Part shown: one piece after another, positions 18,187-28,786 of the stretch | How the letters are laid out: each line of letters opens with the position of its first letter | How positions within the stretch are numbered: the first letter of the stretch is position 1 | Assembly: GCF_017813395.1 (NCBI RefSeq) | Contig: NZ_JAGIZB010000007.1 | Span: 124,001 to 188,000 of the forward strand | Direction of reading: 5' to 3' | Source: Pararoseomonas baculiformis | GTDB lineage: Bacteria > Pseudomonadota > Alphaproteobacteria > Acetobacterales > Acetobacteraceae | DNA length: 64,000 nucleotides | Made by a program: the position numbers and the translations under genes | The notes under the pieces: model-generated | Told to the model about the DNA's origin: nothing | What the model saw: the letters and a program-made list of their open reading frames with translations, nothing else | Database searches by the model: none

Positions 18187-18780
18187 GTGGAAGACGATAT
18201 CTCCATCCCCACCCCCCGCATGTCGGATGCCGAGTTCCGGCTGTTCGAGAGCGTGCTGCGCTGTGCCCGGACCTATGTGGAATTCGGCACGGGCGGCAGC
18301 ACCTGCCTCGCCGCCTCCCTGGTCGAAGGCTCGGTCATTGCGGTTGATTCCGCCCCGGAATGGCTCGATCAGGTCGCCCGTGCCTGCGCCTCCCGGCCGG
18401 GCTGGACGCAGCCGAAGCTGCTGCACGCCGACATAGGGCCTGTAGGCGAATGGGGCCGCCCCACCGATCCCTCCACCGAGGAACGCTGGCCCCGCTATCA
18501 TGAGGCACCCTGGTCCATTCCCGGCACGGAGGCCGCAGATCTCTATATGGTGGATGGCCGGTTCCGGGTGGCCTGTGCCATGCAGGTGTTGCTGCGCTGC
18601 CGCTGGGATGCGCTGCTGGTCATGCATGATTTCAGCTCCCGCAAGGGCTACCATGTCGTGCGTGCCTTCGCCCGGGAGATCGCGGTGGCGGAGGATCTCT
18701 CTGTCTTCCAGCGCCGCCCGGATTTCGATGTGGCAAAGGCCCGCGCCCTTCTTGTCCGCCATGCCTTCGATCCCGGTTGA
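18187..18780 (+). CDS. Class I SAM-dependent methyltransferase-like protein
   Basis: The 197-residue cytosolic protein has a Rossmann-type start YVEFGTGGSTCLAASLVEGS, matching the E/DxGxG AdoMet site, then SVIAVDSAPEWLD with an acidic residue at the end of strand 2, and later ADLYMVDGRFRVACAM and LLVMHDFSSRKGYH. The pattern resembles methyltransferases found in polysaccharide-related clusters. GTG at 18187 is chosen because GAAGG lies 6 bases upstream; a TTG at 18121 would add 22 residues. The substrate is unknown. uvrB begins 43 bases downstream in the same direction. Confidence 0.6.
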   Translation: MEDDISIPTPRMSDAEFRLFESVLRCARTYVEFGTGGSTCLAASLVEGSVIAVDSAPEWLDQVARACASRPGWTQPKLLHADIGPVGEWGRPTDPSTEERWPRYHEAPWSIPGTEAADLYMVDGRFRVACAMQVLLRCRWDALLVMHDFSSRKGYHVVRAFAREIAVAEDLSVFQRRPDFDVAKARALLVRHAFDPG

Positions 18781-18823
18781 AAGAGGCTGAAAAGCCTCTC
18801 CGTCCACCCTATGTTCCGGGGCC

Positions 18824-21019
<2,196 letters not shown>

Positions 21020-21028
21020 GGCTGCGCC

Positions 21029-22009
21029 CTACCCGTCCAGCCGGACATCCGCGTTCTTCGCCACCTCCCGCCACTTCGCGATCTCGGCGCGCACGAAGGC
21101 GTTCGCCTCCGGCACGGTCTGCGGCGCCGGGGTGCCGCCGAGCTGGACCACGCGCGCGGCGAAGGCGGGATCGCGCAGCAGTGCCGTCGCATCGGCATTG
21201 ATGCGGTTCACGATGGCCTCGGGCGTGCCGGTGGGAACACAGAGCCCGGCCCAGCCGATCGCCTCGTAGCCCGGCAGGGTTTCCGCGATGGCGGGCACTT
21301 CGGGCAGCTGCACCGCCCTTGTGGCGGAGGTGACGCCCAGGGCCTTGATGCGGCCTCCGCGGATATGCGGCAGGGCGCTGGCCACGCTGTCGAACATCAT
21401 GGGGATGTTGCCCGCAATCAGGTCGGCCACGGCGGGGCCGCTGCCGCGATAGGGAACATGGGTCAGCTTGATCCCGGCCCGGTTGGCGAAAAGCTCCGCG
21501 GACATGTGCTGGGAGGTGCCCGGCCCCCCGCTTCCATAGTTGATGGCACCCGGATCGCGCTTCGCGGCGGCGATGAGGGCCGGCACGTCGCTTGGCGCGA
21601 AGGAGGGGTGCGCCACGATCATCAGCGGCACGGTGAACATCAGCGTGACGTAGGTGAAGTCCCGCTCCGCGTCATAGGGCAGGTTCCGGATCACGCTGGG
21701 GTTGATGCCGTTCGTCCCGCTGGTGGAGGCGATGATGGTGTAACCGTCCGGGGCAGAACGCGCGCCGGCCTCCATGCCGACCACGCCCGCTCCGCCGGCG
21801 CGGTTCTCCACCACCATGCGCTGCGGCCACTTGGCGGAAAGCGCCTCGGCCAGGACGCGGCCAATCGTGTCCGTCGCCTGCCCCGGCGGGAAGGGGATGA
21901 GGAAGCGAACGGGCTTGGCAGGCCAGGCTTCCTGCGCCCGCGCCAGGTGGAGGGCCGGCAGGCCCAGGGCGCCGCCAAGCAGGACGCGGCGGGTGGTGCG
22001 GATGGACAT
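21029..22009 (-). CDS. Bug-family tripartite tricarboxylate transporter substrate-binding protein (1)
   Basis: This is a periplasmic solute-binding protein of the TctC/Bug family, which captures carboxylates such as citrate and aromatic or hydroxy acids. The 326-residue protein has a twin-arginine-like export signal (SIRTTRRVLLGGALGLPALH). The family core follows (VRFLIPFPPGQATDTIGRVL, then VVENRAGGAGVVGMEAGARS, then PDGYTI). INYGSGGPGTSQHMSAELF and HVPYRGSGPAVADLIAGNIP line the ligand pocket. No TctA/TctB partners are adjacent. It is convergent with uvrB and divergent from the acyl-CoA dehydrogenase gene. Confidence 0.9.
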   Translation of the reverse strand: MSIRTTRRVLLGGALGLPALHLARAQEAWPAKPVRFLIPFPPGQATDTIGRVLAEALSAKWPQRMVVENRAGGAGVVGMEAGARSAPDGYTIIASTSGTNGINPSVIRNLPYDAERDFTYVTLMFTVPLMIVAHPSFAPSDVPALIAAAKRDPGAINYGSGGPGTSQHMSAELFANRAGIKLTHVPYRGSGPAVADLIAGNIPMMFDSVASALPHIRGGRIKALGVTSATRAVQLPEVPAIAETLPGYEAIGWAGLCVPTGTPEAIVNRINADATALLRDPAFAARVVQLGGTPAPQTVPEANAFVRAEIAKWREVAKNADVRLDG

Positions 22010-22138
22010 GGCGTTGTCTCCCGGGCTGGTTCATGCCGGGATTAGGCGGTGCGGCAGGGCCAAGCAACCTATGGCAAGCGCATAGCCGCTTCGGAAAATA
22101 ATCTTGCCCGAGGCAGGGTCAGGGAAGAAGGAAACGTC

Positions 22139-23305
22139 ATGGACTTCAGCGAGCCGCCAGAGGTCGAGGCCGTGCGGGAGGCCGTTTCCCGGATCTGCCA
22201 GGGCTTCGGGGATGATTACTGGCTGGAGCGGGACCGGCATGGCGGCTTCCCCGCCGATTTCCACCAGGCGCTGGCACGGGACGGATGGCTCGGCATCTGC
22301 ATCCCCGAGGAGTATGGCGGGGCCGGGCTGGGCATCACCGAAGCGGCCGTGATGATGCAGGCCATCTCGGAATCCGGCGCCGGCATGTCCGGCGCCTCGG
22401 CCGTGCACATGAACATCTTCGGTCTGAACCCCGTGGTCGTCTTCGGCACGGAGGAGCAGAAGCGCCGGATGCTCCCGCCCCTGGTAAAGGGAACGGAGCG
22501 GGCCTGCTTCGCCGTGACGGAGCCCGATGCAGGGCTCGATACCACCCGGCTGCGCACCCGGGCCGAGCGGCGGGGCGACCGCTACGTGGTGCATGGCGAG
22601 AAGGTGTGGATCTCCACCGCCCAGGTGGCCGAAAAGGTGCTGCTGCTGGCCCGCACCACGCCGCTGGACCAGGTGCGCCGCCGCACGGAAGGGCTGAGCC
22701 TCTTCTACACCACCCTGGACCGCAGCCGGGTGGAGGTGCGGGAGATCGAGAAGATGGGCCGCAAGGCCGTGGACTCGAACCAGCTCTTCATCGACGGGCT
22801 GGAGGTGCCCGTGGAGGACCGGATCGGGGAGGAGGGCCAGGGCTTCGCCTGCATCCTGCACGGGCTGAACCCGGAACGGATCCTGATCGCCTCCGAAGCG
22901 CTCGGCCTGGGCCATGCCGCCCTCCGGCGCGCGGCGGATTACGCGAAGGAGCGCAGGGTCTTCGGCCGGCCGATCGGCCAGAACCAGGGGATCCAGCACC
23001 CCTTGGCAGAGAACTGGATGGAGCTGGAGGCAGCGCGGCTGATGGTTCGCCAGGCGGCGTGGCGGTACGACCGGGGGCTGGAATGCGGCGCGCAGGCCAA
23101 TGCCGGGAAATACCTGGCAGCGGAAGCGGCCCTCAAGGCCTGCCAGCAGGCCGTGATGACCCATGGCGGCTTCGGCTATGCCAAGGAATACCATGTCGAA
23201 CGGTTCCTACGGGAGGTGATGATCTGCCGCATCGCCCCGGTCAGCCCGCAGCTGATCCTCTGCCACATCGCGGAAAAGGTTCTCGGCCTGCCCAAGTCCT
23301 ACTGA
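22139..23305 (+). CDS. Acyl-CoA dehydrogenase family protein
   Basis: This is an FAD-dependent enzyme oxidising an acyl-CoA thioester to the enoyl-CoA and feeding electrons to ETF. The 388-residue protein shows the three-domain order. The N-terminal helices include GWLGICIPEEYGGAGLGITE. The beta domain has CFAVTEPDAGLDTTRL and EKVWISTAQVA. The C-terminal helical domain has RRVFGRPIGQNQGIQHPLAE and GGFGYAKEYHVERFLREV, where the Glu of KEY corresponds to the usual catalytic base. The ATG at 22139 is preceded by GGAAGAAGGAAA. The substrate is not predictable. Confidence 0.9.
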   Translation: MDFSEPPEVEAVREAVSRICQGFGDDYWLERDRHGGFPADFHQALARDGWLGICIPEEYGGAGLGITEAAVMMQAISESGAGMSGASAVHMNIFGLNPVVVFGTEEQKRRMLPPLVKGTERACFAVTEPDAGLDTTRLRTRAERRGDRYVVHGEKVWISTAQVAEKVLLLARTTPLDQVRRRTEGLSLFYTTLDRSRVEVREIEKMGRKAVDSNQLFIDGLEVPVEDRIGEEGQGFACILHGLNPERILIASEALGLGHAALRRAADYAKERRVFGRPIGQNQGIQHPLAENWMELEAARLMVRQAAWRYDRGLECGAQANAGKYLAAEAALKACQQAVMTHGGFGYAKEYHVERFLREVMICRIAPVSPQLILCHIAEKVLGLPKSY

Positions 23306-23365
23306 AACCGCCCTGCCCTCCCCCGCCTTCTATGGCCGGAACAGGCAGGGGCCATCGGAAAGGCG

Positions 23366-24256
23366 ATGCTCGGGCGGATATGGAGGCTGGTGAAGGACGC
23401 CATCTCGGGCTTCATCGAACATGAGGCGATGACGCGCGGCGCGGCGATCGCCTGCTACACCCTGTTCTCCATCGCGCCCCTTCTCGTCGTCGCCGTCGCG
23501 ATCGCCAGCTTCTTCTTCGGGCAGGCCATGGTGAGCGACGCTGTCTCGTCCCAGCTCACCGGCCTTGTCGGCCGCGAAGGCGGCCAGGCGATCCAGGAGG
23601 TGATGAAGGGTAGCTCGGAGGAGACAAGCGGCACCGGCTTCGCGACGCTCATCGGCTTCGGCATCCTGCTGATCACCGCCTCCGGTGTTTTCGCGGAACT
23701 GCAGGCGGCCCTGAACGTGATCTGGGCCGCGGAGGCGAAGCCGGTATCGGTCGGGGCGCTGGTCCGGGCGCGGGCGCTCTCGATCGGGCTGGTCGGCGCC
23801 ACGGGCTTCCTTCTCCTCGTCTCGCTCCTGGTCAGCACCGTCATCGCGGCCTTCGGCGACTGGATCTCGGGCTTCCTGCCGGCGGTGGAGATCCTGCTGC
23901 GGGTGCTGAACTTCGTCGTCAGCCTCGGCATGATCGCGCTGCTCTTCGCGGCCATCTACAAGATCCTGCCGGACCGGCACCTGGCCTGGCGGGACGTGGC
24001 GGTGGGCGCGATCATCACCGCCTTCCTGTTCAGCATCGGGAAGCAGCTCATCGGCTGGTATATCGGCGGCAGCGGCATGGCAGAGAGCTATGGTGCCGCC
24101 GGGGCGCTGATCGTCGTGCTGCTCTGGGTCTACTACTCCGCCCAGGTCTTCCTGCTCGGCGCCGAATTCACCCGGGCCTGGGCCGCGCGCGAGGGCGGCT
24201 GGAAGGGTGCCATCCCCCTGAAGGTCACCGCACCGATCGGCGCGGACGCGCCCTGA
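23366..24256 (+). CDS. YihY/BrkB family inner-membrane protein
   Basis: The 296-residue protein belongs to the YihY/virulence-factor BrkB family of unknown function, once mislabelled RNase BN. About six transmembrane helices are visible. Family blocks are MTRGAAIACYTLFSIAPLLV in the first helix, GFATLIGFGILLITASGVFA, a central DRHLAWRDVAVGAIITAFLF, and YGAAGALIVVLLWVYYSAQV, which leads to LLGAEFTRAW. It follows the acyl-CoA dehydrogenase gene with a 60-base gap but is probably unrelated in function. Confidence 0.88.
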   Translation: MLGRIWRLVKDAISGFIEHEAMTRGAAIACYTLFSIAPLLVVAVAIASFFFGQAMVSDAVSSQLTGLVGREGGQAIQEVMKGSSEETSGTGFATLIGFGILLITASGVFAELQAALNVIWAAEAKPVSVGALVRARALSIGLVGATGFLLLVSLLVSTVIAAFGDWISGFLPAVEILLRVLNFVVSLGMIALLFAAIYKILPDRHLAWRDVAVGAIITAFLFSIGKQLIGWYIGGSGMAESYGAAGALIVVLLWVYYSAQVFLLGAEFTRAWAAREGGWKGAIPLKVTAPIGADAP

Positions 24257-24272
24257 GTCCTTCCGCCCCGGA

Positions 24273-25205
24273 TTACCGCGGCGGATCCGCCGCGCCCACC
24301 GGCCAGGCGAACATCAGTTCATGCTTGTTATGCGCCCCATGGAACACGGCGCCATCCGGAATGGCCGCGAAGGCGGCGGCGGTCTCGTGGTCCGTCTCGC
24401 CCTGGAACTTGATGGTGACGCAGATGTTCCGCGCCGCCCCGGCTTCCATCCAGCGCCGCACCAGCCCGAGCAGGCGGGCCGGGTAGCAGATCACGTCGCT
24501 GAACAGCCAGTCTACCGGGAAGGGATCGAGCCCGAAGGCGCTTTCCCTGCGCACGGCCACATTGGGCAGGGCGGCCACGCGCGGGTCCATCTCGGCCTTG
24601 TCCACGGCCGTCACCTTCGCTCCCAGCTGGGCCAGCGCCCAGCTCCAGCCACCCGGCACGGCGCCAAGATCAAGGCAGCTCTCCCCTGGCGCCGGCCAGC
24701 GGCCGATGCGGGTCAGGGCTTCCCATAGCTTGAGATAGGCGCGGCTGGGCGGGCCTTCGCGATCCTCGACGAAGGCTGGCGCGCCGTTCACGAAGGGGCT
24801 GCTCTTGGTCGGGCTGGCCAGCAGGCGGTCCGGCGCCAGCAGCGTCCAGGCGCCCAGATGGGAGCTGGGCGGCAGCTGCGGAAAGGCCAGGGGCTTGGGG
24901 CGCAGCACCGGCAGGGCATCCCGGATCAGCGCGGCGCGGCGGTGATGCGCCACGTCCAGCAGGGCCCAGTTGCGCTGGATGGCGCGCAGCGCATCGGCCG
25001 CGGCCTTGATGGACGGCGCCGGGATGTCACGCGGCGCATCCCACACGTCCAGCGCCCAGGGCGTGGCATTCGGCGCCTCCGGAACAGGGTCCGGGGAAAG
25101 GGCAAGGGGACCGTGCCAGCCGCCGATGCGCCGTCCGGCACGGCGCAGATCCTCCGCCAGCTCCGCCTCGAAGCCCTCGGCCGCCAGATAGGCAGAGCGG
25201 ATCAT
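24273..25205 (-). CDS. RlmM-like/FtsJ-type RNA 2'-O-methyltransferase
   Basis: The 310-residue protein resembles RlmM, which methylates C2498 of 23S rRNA, and other FtsJ-fold enzymes. An N-terminal region (MIRSAYLAAEGFEAELAEDL) precedes the catalytic domain with ESCLDLGAVPGGWSWALAQL (AdoMet site), KVTAVDKAEMDPRV, then VDWLFSDVICYPARL (catalytic Asp) and ICVTIKFQGE (catalytic Lys). HNKHELMFAW ends the fold. A longer upstream frame exists, but the ATG at 25205 overlaps the DUF423 stop codon by 4 bases (ATGA), a typical coupled start. Confidence 0.75.
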   Translation of the reverse strand: MIRSAYLAAEGFEAELAEDLRRAGRRIGGWHGPLALSPDPVPEAPNATPWALDVWDAPRDIPAPSIKAAADALRAIQRNWALLDVAHHRRAALIRDALPVLRPKPLAFPQLPPSSHLGAWTLLAPDRLLASPTKSSPFVNGAPAFVEDREGPPSRAYLKLWEALTRIGRWPAPGESCLDLGAVPGGWSWALAQLGAKVTAVDKAEMDPRVAALPNVAVRRESAFGLDPFPVDWLFSDVICYPARLLGLVRRWMEAGAARNICVTIKFQGETDHETAAAFAAIPDGAVFHGAHNKHELMFAWPVGAADPPR

Positions 25206-25567
25206 GCGCGGCGGGTCAGGGCGGAGACGGCCAGCAGGAGCCAGCCGAGCATCAGCAGCATGCCCCCCGTGGGCGCCACGGGGCCGAGGCTCCGGCCCGT
25301 GATGGCGACGTACCAGACGGCGCCGCAGAACAGCAGCATCCCCGCCAGGAAGGCCGCCCCGGCGCCCTGCACGGCCCAGCCGCCCCAGCGATCCGCCAGG
25401 ATGCCGACGGCGATCAGGGCCAGGGCGTTCCAGCCCTGCTGCGTCAGGGCATTGTCGACCATGCGCGTGCGCGCGGGATCGAGCGCCAGCCCATGGGCGG
25501 CATAGGCCGAAAGGCCCACGGCAAGCAGGCCGGCGAGCGCACCGGCGGCGATCCAGAGGCGTGACAT
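25202..25567 (-). CDS. DUF423 small membrane protein
   Basis: The 121-residue protein has four hydrophobic helices. It begins SRLWIAAGALAGLLAVGLSA with the AYAAHGL motif, then has an NALTQQGWNALALIAVGILA span and ends SLGPVAPTGGMLLMLGWLLL. These are DUF423 (YwdK/YgdD-like) hallmarks. The function of the family is unknown. It overlaps the downstream RNA methyltransferase gene by 4 bases. Confidence 0.85.
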   Translation of the reverse strand: MSRLWIAAGALAGLLAVGLSAYAAHGLALDPARTRMVDNALTQQGWNALALIAVGILADRWGGWAVQGAGAAFLAGMLLFCGAVWYVAITGRSLGPVAPTGGMLLMLGWLLLAVSALTRRA

Positions 25568-25634
25568 GGGCGAGGGTTACCAGAACCCGCCCGGGGGTGG
25601 GAGGGCACACGGCCCATCCCTCCCCCGCTTCCTC

Positions 25635-26843
25635 TCAGAAGGAGGCCCGCCACCCCAGCACGGCGATGACGGCGTCCGCCTTGTCCTCCCGGCTCTCGCC
25701 CCCGATGCTGCGCTGGTAGCCGACATCCAGGCGGAAGTTCAGCGGCAGGTCACGCCCGACCGAAGCCTCGATATAGGTGGCGCGCGGCACGGGGTTCTCG
25801 CTCCGCTTCCGCTCGTCCCGCTGGAAGCCAAGGGTGGCACGCCAGGGACCGTGGCGGGTTTGGGCGCCCACCGTGGTGAAGCGGCGGCGCTCATTCGCCG
25901 TCACCTCCCCGCGCTCGCCGGTTCCCATGCCGAACCCGTCCAGCAGCTCCGGCCCCTCCTCGCGCGGGTTGCCCCCGGCACCGCGGAACTGGACAAACTC
26001 CCCGAAGAGCAGGGTACGGGTTTCCTCGCTCCAGCGGATCTCGTGCCGCAGCCCCGCCGCGAAGCCGGTCTCGCGCTTGGTGCCGTCCACCCCCGGCCCG
26101 CGGGAGAGGAGGGCGAGATGGTAGGAAGTGTTGGGCAGGAAGGGCATGTTGTCGCCATCGAGGGAGATGGCGACGTTGTCGAACTGGCCTGTATTGCCCG
26201 GGCCGCCCTGCCGGCGGGAATTGCGGGAATACCGCTCGAACTCGCCCTCGCAGCAGCGCTTCCGGGTGAAGGCGGTCTCGCTCAGGAAGCTCGTATCGTA
26301 GCCGAAGGCCGCGACGGAGACCTCGTGCTCGCCGAAGCGCGCATCGGAAACATAGGTGAAGGTGCCGCCAACCCCGACGCTCTCGCGGATCAGATAGACC
26401 TCATGGGCACGCACATCGAGCAGCAGGCCGGGAAAGTCGTGATGGCCGCGGCCGAAGGGGGCCGAGAACTTGCCGGCATAGAGGTTGATCCGCTGGGTCG
26501 GCCGCCAGTCCAGCTTCAGCTCCTCGGTATAGGCCGCTTGGTAGCGAAAGCCCGTGGTGCCGCCATTAGGCTCCACCTCGCCCACCGGTTCCCAAACAAT
26601 CACGCCCTGGATGGAGAACTCCGGCGAAAGGAACAGGCCCGCGGCCAGTTCCCCCCGCGAGAAGATGTTGGTGCCACGCTGGCGCCGCTCCGTCGCGGAG
26701 ACGGTGGACTGCGAGAAGACGCGCAGATCCGCCTCGCCGGAGATCTGCGGATAGAGGTTCACGCCCCCCGTGGCGGGGGTCTGCGCCGCGGCGGGAAGGG
26801 CGGCGGCCGCGATGGCGGCGCCCAGGGCCAGTTTGCGGATCAT
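25635..26843 (-). CDS. Outer-membrane beta-barrel protein coupled to the zinc-binding protein gene
   Basis: The 402-residue protein has a clear Sec signal peptide (MIRKLALGAAIAAAALPAAA, cleaved near AQ). Amphipathic alternating strands follow throughout, and it ends in aromatic Phe (LGWRASF), the outer-membrane insertion signal. There is no plug domain and no TonB box, so it looks like a porin-like channel rather than a TonB receptor. Its ATG overlaps the stop codon of the zinc-binding protein gene (ATGA), so both should be made from one transcript behind the Zur-like box at 27.81 kb. A role in zinc passage across the outer membrane is inferred from that linkage only. Confidence 0.7.
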   Translation of the reverse strand: MIRKLALGAAIAAAALPAAAQTPATGGVNLYPQISGEADLRVFSQSTVSATERRQRGTNIFSRGELAAGLFLSPEFSIQGVIVWEPVGEVEPNGGTTGFRYQAAYTEELKLDWRPTQRINLYAGKFSAPFGRGHHDFPGLLLDVRAHEVYLIRESVGVGGTFTYVSDARFGEHEVSVAAFGYDTSFLSETAFTRKRCCEGEFERYSRNSRRQGGPGNTGQFDNVAISLDGDNMPFLPNTSYHLALLSRGPGVDGTKRETGFAAGLRHEIRWSEETRTLLFGEFVQFRGAGGNPREEGPELLDGFGMGTGERGEVTANERRRFTTVGAQTRHGPWRATLGFQRDERKRSENPVPRATYIEASVGRDLPLNFRLDVGYQRSIGGESREDKADAVIAVLGWRASF

Positions 26844-27793
26844 GCATCACCCCGCATGGCCGGCACGAGCAGGCCGGTGTTGTGCCGGATCAGCGCCTCA
26901 TAGGTCGGGGCAGGCCCGCCGGGCGGGGAGAGCGCATCGGAGTAGAGGCGGCCGCGGACGCGCACCCCGGCCTCCCGTGCCAGCCGGTCCAGCGTGGCGC
27001 GCGCGCTCATGTTCTCGATGAAGACCGCCGTGATTCCTTCCGCCCGGACCTGCCGGATCAGCGCCGCCACATCCGCCGCCGAGGGCTCGGACTGGGTGCT
27101 GACGCCCTGCGGGGCGAGGAAACGGATGCCATAGGCATCGCCGAAATAGCCGAAGGCGTCGTGGCTGGTCAGCACCTTGCGGCGGGCCGCCGGCACGGCC
27201 TCCACCGCGGCGCGCACCTCAGCGTCCAGGGCCGCCAGCCGCGCGACATAGGCCTCGGCGTTGCGGGCATATAGCGCGGCATTGCCCGGATCGGCGGCGG
27301 ACAGGCCGGCGGCGATGTTGCGGACATAGAGCTGCACGTTGCGCGGGCTGCCCCAGGCATGGGGATCCGGCGCGCGGCTCGGCTCCACCGCATGGTTGCG
27401 GCGGCGGGCCGCGCCGCCGCCATGGGAATGGCCGTGCTGGTGGCCACCCTCGGCCGCGAGGATGGCCACGCCCTCGGTTGCGGTAACGGTGGTGCCGCGG
27501 AAACCGGCGGCATTGGTCAGGCGCCCGAGCCAGTCATCGAAGCCGAGGCCGTTGCGAACCAGCAAGGCGGCGCCGCGCAGCCTCTCGGCGTCGGAAGGGC
27601 GGGGCTGAAAATCATGTGCATCCCCGTCCGCGCCGACGAGGGTGTTCAGCGCCAGGGGGCGCTCTCCCGCGACCTGCGTCACGAGATCACCCAGGATGGA
27701 GAAGCTGGTGACGACCGGCAGCGGGCCCTGGGCCCTGGCATGGCGGATGAAGGGCATCGATAATGCGGCGGCAAGAAGGGCACGACGCTGCAT
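26840..27793 (-). CDS. znuA: Zinc/manganese ABC transporter substrate-binding protein, ZnuA-like
   Basis: This is a periplasmic cluster-9 metal-binding protein that passes Zn2+ (or Mn2+) to an ABC importer. The 317-residue protein has a signal peptide (MQRRALLAAALSMPFIRHAR). The metal ligands are visible: His60 in GDAHDFQP, His145 in DPHAW, the SHDAFGYF block, and a late Asp in YSDALS. A His-rich loop HQHGHSHGGG (118-127) is typical of zinc rather than manganese members. The longer upstream frame is rejected because the signal peptide starts at 27793 and the Zur-like box lies 15 bases upstream. No permease or ATPase genes are adjacent. Confidence 0.87.
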   Translation of the reverse strand: MQRRALLAAALSMPFIRHARAQGPLPVVTSFSILGDLVTQVAGERPLALNTLVGADGDAHDFQPRPSDAERLRGAALLVRNGLGFDDWLGRLTNAAGFRGTTVTATEGVAILAAEGGHQHGHSHGGGAARRRNHAVEPSRAPDPHAWGSPRNVQLYVRNIAAGLSAADPGNAALYARNAEAYVARLAALDAEVRAAVEAVPAARRKVLTSHDAFGYFGDAYGIRFLAPQGVSTQSEPSAADVAALIRQVRAEGITAVFIENMSARATLDRLAREAGVRVRGRLYSDALSPPGGPAPTYEALIRHNTGLLVPAMRGDA

Positions 27794-27807
27794 CACAGGA
27801 TCTCTCA

Positions 27808-27823
27808 ATACGTTATAACGTAT
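27808..27823. promoter_or_regulatory. Zur-box-like palindrome upstream of znuA
   Basis: This is a perfect 16-bp palindrome, ATACGTTATAACGTAT, centred about 22 bases upstream of the znuA ATG. Zur operators in Proteobacteria share a GTTATA/TATAAC core in an AT-rich palindrome, which this contains. Zinc-dependent repression of znuA and the coupled barrel gene is inferred. Confidence 0.75.
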
Positions 27824-27878
27824 CATTAGCGAGGGCCGCACAGGCCCACAAGAGCAAGATCCCCTGCCCTCCCGCGCT

Positions 27879-28667
27879 TCAGCGGCGCCAGAGCCTCCGG
27901 ATCCGGTCCCAAAGCCCGGTCCCGCGCCGGGCGATGCTGGCCTGGGTGGCATGCGGCCTGCGGGAGGGCGGAGGCAGGGCGCTGGCCACGGTGTGCCGGC
28001 CGGAGTCCTGCAGCGCGATCAGGCGCTGCTCCAGCGCGATCACCCCGGCCACGGCATCGGGCGGGTGGCTGGCAGCCAGGTGGTCGGCGGTCGCGCCGGC
28101 ATCCTCGAAGGCCTCGGCCCGGCGGAGCGCATCGACCACGCGCACGGTCTGTTCGGCATCCAGCGGCGGGCCTGCCCGCCAGAGGGCCACGGCCTCTCCG
28201 CGCCAGGCCCGGGCCAGGTCCGGCTTGCGGGCATCATCGGCCGCCCAGGCGGCCTGGAGTGTGGCCTCGGCCGCCGCATGCAGCGCGCCCGTTTCCTCCA
28301 GCACATAGGCATAGGCCAGGAAGCGGCGGGACAGCGGCGGGTGAAACGCATCGGCGAGCAGGGCGCGGAAGGGCGCGGTGCCCACCGCCTCGATCGCCGC
28401 CGGGTGGGCATGGGCGATCTCGGGCGCGACATAGCCGCAATGCGGGCATTGCTGCAGCCAGGATGCCATGGTGCTGCGCAGCGGCTCGCCCGGGCGGAGA
28501 TCCAGGTCCGGCGCGCCTTCCGGCGGGATGGGGCGGAACCGGGTCTGGCGGCTTTCGGTGCCGCAAACGGCGCAGCGTACCTCGGCCGGGCGCGCGCCCG
28601 CCGAATGGGGCCCGGGCTGCGGGCCATTTCGGGCGGCGTGGAACGGGCCGGGGGTGGGGCGGGGCAT
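27879..28667 (-). CDS. Conserved hypothetical protein with N-terminal CxxC pairs (DUF2225-like)
   Basis: The 262-residue protein has a putative zinc ribbon near the N-terminus, CAVCGTESRQTRF, and a second pair, CPHCGY, about 40 residues later. A mostly helical, Ala-rich region with TPR-like character follows (LAYAYVLEETGALHAAAEAT, then ARAWRGEAVALWRAG), with a basic C-terminus (IRRLWRR). The double Cys-pair layout resembles DUF2225. The function is unknown. It lies upstream of the Zur-like box on the same strand, so it is probably not part of the zinc unit. Confidence 0.55.
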   Translation of the reverse strand: MPRPTPGPFHAARNGPQPGPHSAGARPAEVRCAVCGTESRQTRFRPIPPEGAPDLDLRPGEPLRSTMASWLQQCPHCGYVAPEIAHAHPAAIEAVGTAPFRALLADAFHPPLSRRFLAYAYVLEETGALHAAAEATLQAAWAADDARKPDLARAWRGEAVALWRAGPPLDAEQTVRVVDALRRAEAFEDAGATADHLAASHPPDAVAGVIALEQRLIALQDSGRHTVASALPPPSRRPHATQASIARRGTGLWDRIRRLWRR

Positions 28668-28786
28668 CACGTGACAAGTTAGGTGCGACCGGGCCCGGCG
28701 CGAAGGGGCGACTTCGAATCGAAAACACGCTGTCGCCCTGAATCACCATGTTGCACCGCGGCCCCGCGATGCGCCAAACAGGGGAC

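Noticed and set aside
22031-23194. 387-codon minus-strand frame
   Set aside because: It is antisense to the acyl-CoA dehydrogenase gene, which has clear family motifs.
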